The notes below the pieces were generated by a model. The model did not search any database. It was given only the letters and a program-made list of their open reading frames with translations, and had not been told where the DNA came from. From assembly GCA_947359465.1 (NCBI GenBank), contig OX375873.1:41512437-41576436 (forward strand): a stretch of 64,000 bases of DNA. The letters are read 5' to 3'. Both the position numbers and the translations under genes were made by a program. Source of the DNA: Metellina segmentata. Lineage: Eukaryota > Arthropoda > Arachnida > Araneae > Tetragnathidae. The first letter of the stretch is position 1. Each line of letters opens with the position of its first letter. Positions 59,120 through 64,000 of this stretch are shown here, in pieces.

Positions 59120-59630
59120 ACACGTTGCTTTAAAATCTTTTGTTTATTTTATGGAACAGCAATTTACAAACCATTATTTTTTCAACCAAATACTTAAATT
59201 TGGAAATACAAATGTATCGTCAAGTAATTACTCATGTCTTGTGATATTTTGCAGAAAATAAGTAATTCAATAAAATTTAACTCCTAAATAATAAACCTGT
59301 AGTATTAAAAATACTGGAACACATAAATATAAAAAGAAACGAAAAAGTTACAAAACAAGCTTCTTAAGAAAAGTGTGTATTTTTTATTTAATTTTATGAA
59401 ACGGAATTCTACAAAACATTGTAATCAACCAAACTTTTAAGAAAAGTTGGTTGAATTACATATCCCAAGAAATTACCCATGTCAGGTATTTTACAGGGAA
59501 AATAAATAAGTCATTAAAATCTAACTCATAAATAAGACATCTGCAATCAGTTGTATACCGGAAGACATAAATAGTACAAACAGAAACAAAATTACAATCC
59601 TTTCCAGAAACCGACTGACAAATGAAATTG
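59120..59630. repeat. Tandemly duplicated dispersed repeat
   Basis: Two units of about 240 bp (59130-59370, 59385-59620) share attttatg(a/g)aac, caagtaattac/aagaaattaccc and taactc(a/c)taaataa. The same sequence forms the body of the Helitron at 38320-38600. Confidence 0.62.
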
Positions 59631-59888
59631 GTAGCACTTGCTTGGGCTTGAAAGTGCACGAAATACCAACCTTCAATTAAAGTTTTAACAAATGCAATTC
59701 AACAACACAAAAGTCACTAATGTAAAGAATTATTTGCTTTTGTTTTCTTAATAAATAAATAAAACTTTTTTATTAGGGCTGTAAATACCACATGAGTGAA
59801 TATTTCTTGATTTGACACGGGCAAACGAATAAAGCTAGGTTATTTCAGGTTTAACACACCGAACTCAAAAGGTTCACAATCACTGAAC

Positions 59889-60014
59889 TAGATAATTTGG
59901 TAATTTTAGTTAACGTCGTACTAGAGCAACACAACGGGCTATTGACGACGGTCCGGGATCAGCCCCTTAAGGGAAAGATCCGAGGACAACACCTCGTAAT
60001 TTTAAACCACGGTT
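59889..60014 (-). repeat. SINE family A, 3' fragment
   Basis: ttttagttaacgtcgtacta through cctcgtaattttaaaccacg; 5' truncated. Confidence 0.85.
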
Positions 60015-60041
60015 TGTTAACCACGTAACTCGTACATCACA

Positions 60042-60119
60042 TCCTTAAGGGACTGATCCCGGACCGTCGTCAATAGCCCGTTGTGTTGCTCTAGTACGAC
60101 GTAAAACTAAAAAAATTAC
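60042..60119 (+). repeat. SINE family A, 78 bp 3' end
   Basis: Heavily 5'-truncated copy with exact 11 bp duplication cgtacatcaca at 60031-60041 and 60120-60130. Confidence 0.88.
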
Positions 60120-60185
60120 CGTACATCACATAATCAAACAAAACAATTAGAAACTCCGTTTACTCGTGTTACACAACGAATCAAA

Positions 60186-60501
60186 GCCGACCAACCGATA
60201 ATTGGTAATTTTTAGTTAACGTCGTACTTGAGCAACACAACGGGCTATTGACGACGGTCCGGGATCAGTCCTTTAAGGGAAAGATCCGAGGACAACACCT
60301 CGTAATTTTGAACCACGGTCAGATGACGAAGCAACACCTGAACTGGCACCCCACTATGCGGAAACAATCAGGAGCACGCTCTCAATCTATGGAAGCTGAA
60401 AACGCCGAAGATATTACTCGAGACAATTAAAAGATATTGAAGTCGTGTGTGCAGTAGAATCAGAAGTTGAAAGCGAATTGGAGCGTAGCGATTGGAGCAG
60501 C
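60186..60501 (-). pseudogene. Chimeric retrocopy: sHSP 5' UTR fused to SINE 3' half
   Basis: Read on the minus strand, 60501-60354 follows the 5' UTR of the 55.6 kb sHSP at roughly 90% identity, from near its predicted transcript start to about 30 nt before the ATG. It then passes at AGT/GGGG microhomology into the 3' half of the family-A SINE (60353-60186), ending in an AATTACCAATTA-type tail. The whole unit is flanked by the 15 bp repeat acacaacgaatcaaa (60171-60185 and 60502-60516). That direct repeat marks one target-primed insertion, so the parts arrived together. No coding sequence was captured. Confidence 0.72.
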
Positions 60502-60516
60502 ACACAACGAATCAAA

Positions 60517-61944
60517 ACTTTGATAGATCTTGGCATTTTATATGACGAGTTTTTTTATTTGTTCTTTTCGCGTGTCATTTTAAAGTGTAAGTTACGTAAA
60601 ATTAAGTATTTATAAAATAATTTTCTTACATCAATTGAATATTTATAAATTATTTACATTATGAGAAGCAGTAAAAAGTCAGATCAAACTTAAGTATTAC
60701 AATTTAATTTGTTTTGGGAAAATTGTTTTTTTGAGCAATACTGGTAAAACATTGGAAAACAATCTGAACTGCGTAAAGCAATCCGTTTATACTCAATGTT
60801 ATTTCTATGGCGATTCGAATTGTTTTTGGCCCCTTTAGCATACATAGAACAAATATAACGGGGGGTTAAGTGTTATACTTTGGAACCCAGCGGGTACGAT
60901 AGTTTTCAAAGTAATTTAACACCAAACAAAAACTTATTGCACCAACTTGTAAGTAAATTTAGATTTAGAACATAAAAGAAAAATAAGAAACCATACCATT
61001 TTTGATACAATTTTGTTTAATGATTGTTTTGTTCTCTATTTTTTAGGCTCAATGCTAAATTTTTATTGAGCTAAAAATTAAAGATTTTTTTTTAACATTA
61101 CAAAGTTTTAGTTTCATAACATTGTAAATCGGGAATTTTGATTTGAAATTTTTATCTACTTAGTGGAAGAATCAATCCTTTCAAATAAGAAAATCTAGCC
61201 TGAATATTTTGCTTTCTGATGGAGTTAATACACATTCCGAGTAGAATTCACGAATATTTCATTGGTCCAAAGCAATAGTTTAAATATATATAATTTCTTG
61301 GGTAGAATTTTTCAATTGTAACATGAAATGTTTAATATTTCTATGTATTAGGATACATTTATAAATTTGCAAAGTGAATTTTAAAACAAAATTTGCATCA
61401 TGAAACCTTTGAATCCAATTTAATCAGAGTAGATTTAGAATCAAAATAATTTCACGATCTAGCAAGAAAATTTACAACATTTCTATAAACCTTATCTTTA
61501 TATTGAGACCAATAATATCAACTGTGTAATAACTTCAAAAACTATGCACATAAGTATTTCTTAGTCACAAGGAATTAGTATAAGCCATGAAGCAAAAGAT
61601 TTAATGTTTCTGTAACTCCAAGTTTTACCTTATGTATACTTCAATTAATTCCTTAATTTTTAATAGTACTATCTATTGCAATGTCAAAATTTTACTATTT
61701 AGTACACAAGATAAAAAATTTATTTTACATATTATCACAAGGCATTCAACTTCCACACTTTTAACTATTTTTTGTTGAAATAATTTATCATATTTTCAAA
61801 TATGTTAATTGAAACAATAACACCAGCAAGGTTGCTTAACTAAATTACTTTTATAAACAAGGTAATAAGTAGTAAAAATTGGGATGATGGACAAAAATAT
61901 TAATAAAAATAATCGACATACACAAAAGTATAAACAGTCAAGCA
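60517..61944. other. Intergenic, AT-rich, no gene seen
   Basis: Low-complexity AT DNA between the chimeric retrocopy and the 3' end of the 62 kb sHSP. Confidence 0.55.
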
Positions 61945-61950
61945 TTTATT
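61945..61950 (-). terminator. Polyadenylation signal AATAAA (62 kb sHSP)
   Basis: Minus-strand AATAAA about 190 bp after the stop codon. Confidence 0.5.
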
Positions 61951-62137
61951 TATACAAACAAGACGTTTTACATTTTATGTACTGTACCATCATCTGTTGT
62001 GAAAATGACCAAAACTTCAATGAACTAACTATTAGAAAATATACATATCAGAGTGGCACTTAGTGAACAGTTCCAAATGAGATAGTTATAGATGCATATA
62101 GTTGAGTGATGATCTTTATATAAAAGGGTACGAAGTT

Positions 62138-62638
62138 CTATTTACCATCAGCTTTGTCCAAAGTAATAGAAACCACGCGTTCGTTGGTAGGCGGTGGTTC
62201 TATCGCCTTTTTGGGAGCTTCAACGATCAAAATTCCAGACGGGCTCAGAGAAGATGTAACGGTCTCAGGTTCGGTTCCCTCCGGAAGCATGTAACGGCGG
62301 GAGAACTCCCGAGAAACGAAACCGTGTTGGTCGGTCTTCTCCTCGTGTTTGGCGTGGATGACGATGCTGTTGTTGACAGTCTTCACCTCGATCTCATCGG
62401 GCTTGAAGTGGCTCACGTTCAGCATGACTTGGAACTTGTCGGACTCGTTGCTGACCTCGGAAAGACCGGAGGAGTCGAGGTTTCCCTGGGTTCTCGGACG
62501 GAGGAGATAGCCTCGGTAGTAAGTCGGCGGCAGGAGATCAGAGTCCACCAGACCCATGCCGAAATGCTGGTCCAGAAGTCGGGAGGGGTAGTCCCAGGAA
62601 TCCCACCATCCACGGGAGAGCAAGGGCAGGAGCGACAT
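62138..62638 (-). CDS. Small heat-shock protein (alpha-crystallin/Hsp20), l(2)efl-like
   Basis: Single-exon chaperone gene of 166 residues. The start ATG at 62638 gives MSLLPLLSRGWWDSWDYPSR followed by LLDQHFGMGL, the normal N terminus of arthropod Hsp20s; the frame is open upstream but the first family-like Met is this one. Alpha-crystallin domain at about 68-142: KFQVMLNVSHFKPDEIEVKT, HGFVSREFSRRYMLPE (R114 at the alphaB R120 position), SGILIVEAP. C-terminal motif VVSITL at 155-160. It shares the HGFVSREF(S/T)RRY block and the PPPxNERVV tail with the 55.6 kb paralogue but lacks the Gln-rich extension. Confidence 0.97.
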   Translation of the reverse strand: MSLLPLLSRGWWDSWDYPSRLLDQHFGMGLVDSDLLPPTYYRGYLLRPRTQGNLDSSGLSEVSNESDKFQVMLNVSHFKPDEIEVKTVNNSIVIHAKHEEKTDQHGFVSREFSRRYMLPEGTEPETVTSSLSPSGILIVEAPKKAIEPPPTNERVVSITLDKADGK

Positions 62639-62782
62639 GACCGAAATCGAAAAACAAGAACTCAATAAGGCAACAGCAAAATCCGGAAAATATACTCCGC
62701 ACCAGAGCGCTGCTATCAAACACAGCAAGAATTACGTCAAAGAGCGTACAATGCAACTATCGAGAAAACTCGACGGCGAGTG

Positions 62783-62847
62783 TTTTATATCTTCCACTCA
62801 AAACAGCGGAATATTCCAGAAATTTCTGGCAGCGCCGCGAAGTTTCT
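62783..62847 (-). promoter_or_regulatory. Strong HSE array and TATA box of the 62 kb sHSP
   Basis: Plus-strand gGAAtaTTCcaGAAatTTCt at 62808-62827 is a perfect four-unit heat-shock element. A further pair cGAAgtTTCt at 62838-62847 stays in the same 5 bp register (GAA at 62839 is 15 bp after TTC at 62824). TATAAAA on the minus strand lies at 62789-62783, about 145 bp before the ATG. Tight HSF control is expected. Confidence 0.88.
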
Positions 62848-63652
62848 ACAGCAACGGGAGAGAGAAATTGTTTGGGTTTCCCGCTTTGGCTTGTTATTGC
62901 CACGCTCGTTTTGTAGAAGTCGCCAATCACTGATCGGTTGCTATAGCAACAGGAGCAGGATTCATAATGGGTTGATACATTTGGCTCCATTTCGCTCTTC
63001 CAGATCTGACGTAGACATTTGAATTTTCCAGATGTTGACGTTATTTTGAGGTGTGTACTGTGTAGCTAACTGGACTTTTGACACCCGTACCTGCATTATT
63101 CAATTTCAAATAAACTCGAAGTGAAATATTATTGACAAAACTGTTTTGAAATTTCTTTGATACAAAAATCAGAAGCGTTGCAAAATATCACATTAGTGAG
63201 TCTGGGATGTGTGAGTAACATCAATTTAATTGTTTTGCGAGTAAGAAAACTTTGAAACTATGAAGTGTAGCAACTGAAAATATAAATTATTGCTAATTTT
63301 GAATTGCTATACCGATTCCAAACTTTTGGTTTTCTCTTATAATATCTTATAAACGTTTATAACATTAAAACTTGATCCAAATTTGTGATAATGTTAATAA
63401 CTCCAATGATAAAAATTTCGATTTTAAAGCGAGAATATTTTCAGAATCACAGAACACTTGCAATTTTATAAGATTTTTTCGGAACACAGTCATCATAATT
63501 TTCGAAATTTCACGCTGGAGAGTATTTCGCAATTGTTTCTTCCAATAAGGCTAAGTGTGTTTTATAATAGGAATTATTTCAGTTATATTGTTATTTTGGA
63601 CTGAAAAGGAAACATGTTTACTGTCTTTTTTAAACTATACCCGTTCTCCAAA

Positions 63653-63655
<3 letters not shown>

Positions 63656-63702
<47 letters not shown>

Positions 63703-63704
63703 TA
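63656..63704 (+). repeat. (AT)n followed by poly-T
   Basis: About 14 AT units then about 20 T. Confidence 0.95.
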
Positions 63705-63787
63705 TTAATGTTGACACTTTGTCAGTGGATATTTTCGTTTTTCCTTGCATATATTTTGTTTTTACCTTGCAAGTTTTGTTTAAATAA

Positions 63788-64000
63788 TCTCTAATATTAT
63801 AAATAGAAGTGTTTGTCTGTTTGCTTATCTGTTTTTTTCGCGGGAGCAAAATCCTGACTATTCTATGGCACTTACAGCAATGAGATTTGGCACACAGGTA
63901 GTCCGAATTTTTTGCAATTTTTGGGTAGCGGCGAAATTTTAAAACTCAATCTAGAATATTTTTAAATTAATTTAATAGTTTTATTCTCTACCCGGTTCTT
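63788..64000 (+). mobile_element. Helitron-like 5' end (family 1), cut by window end
   Basis: A|TCTCTAATATTATAAATAGA, then ctatggcacttacagcaatg and gatttggcacacaggtagtc, as in the other family-1 copies. Confidence 0.55.

Noticed and set aside
60536..60542. TATAAAA on the minus strand upstream of the sHSP leader copy, suggesting a third sHSP gene promoter
   Set aside because: It lies outside the 15 bp target duplication, so it is host flank, not part of a duplicated gene.
62102..62668. 188-codon plus-strand frame over the 62 kb sHSP
   Set aside because: Antisense shadow of the alpha-crystallin gene; no family likeness on this strand.

Overview
The window is AT-rich, intron-rich animal nuclear DNA, most likely from an arthropod. 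The small heat-shock proteins read like arthropod members, and the non-coding space is packed with Tc1/mariner elements, Helitron-like elements, hAT-type MITEs and tRNA-headed SINEs typical of large arthropod genomes. A chelicerate or a large-genome insect would both fit; I cannot decide between them. Host genes were assembled by eye from splice sites, reading phase and family similarity, so exon edges are predictions.

Four host genes stand out. (1) An EFHC2-type axonemal protein (three DM10 domains plus C-terminal EF-hand-like region) runs on the minus strand from 33734 to about 1681, in 15 coding exons over 32 kb, about 735 residues. (2) A Tctex-type dynein light chain (DYNLT family, about 110 residues) runs on the plus strand from 39368 to 43389 in 5 exons, divergent from EFHC2. 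Both families belong to the ciliary/flagellar axoneme or dynein machinery. (3) and (4) Two intronless small heat-shock protein genes converge: one at 55656-56204 (+), one at 62138-62638 (-). Each has a TATA-like box and heat-shock elements; the second has a perfect four-unit HSE.

Layout. 1-33.7 kb: EFHC2 with introns full of mobile DNA (SINEs, a hAT-type element inside a SINE, a 2.6 kb element with about 630 bp inverted arms, stacked palindromic MITEs, a near-intact Tc1-like element with one frameshift, Helitron-like copies, an LTR-like fragment). 33.7-39.4 kb: intergenic DNA with a hAT-type MITE, a decayed transposon ORF and two Helitron-like elements with 3' hairpins. 39.4-43.4 kb: the dynein light chain. 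43.9-48.2 kb: a three-level nest (SINE inside a long-TIR element inside a Tc1-like element). 48.9-54.5 kb: further Tc1 remnants, a SINE cluster and a 370 bp TA/TTTA array. 55.4-63 kb: the heat-shock cluster.

The most unusual item lies at 60186-60501. A SINE 3' half is fused to about 145 bp closely matching the 5' UTR of the 55.6 kb heat-shock gene, and the whole unit is flanked by a 15 bp direct repeat. This is the structure expected of a chimeric retrocopy made by template switching from SINE RNA to heat-shock mRNA.
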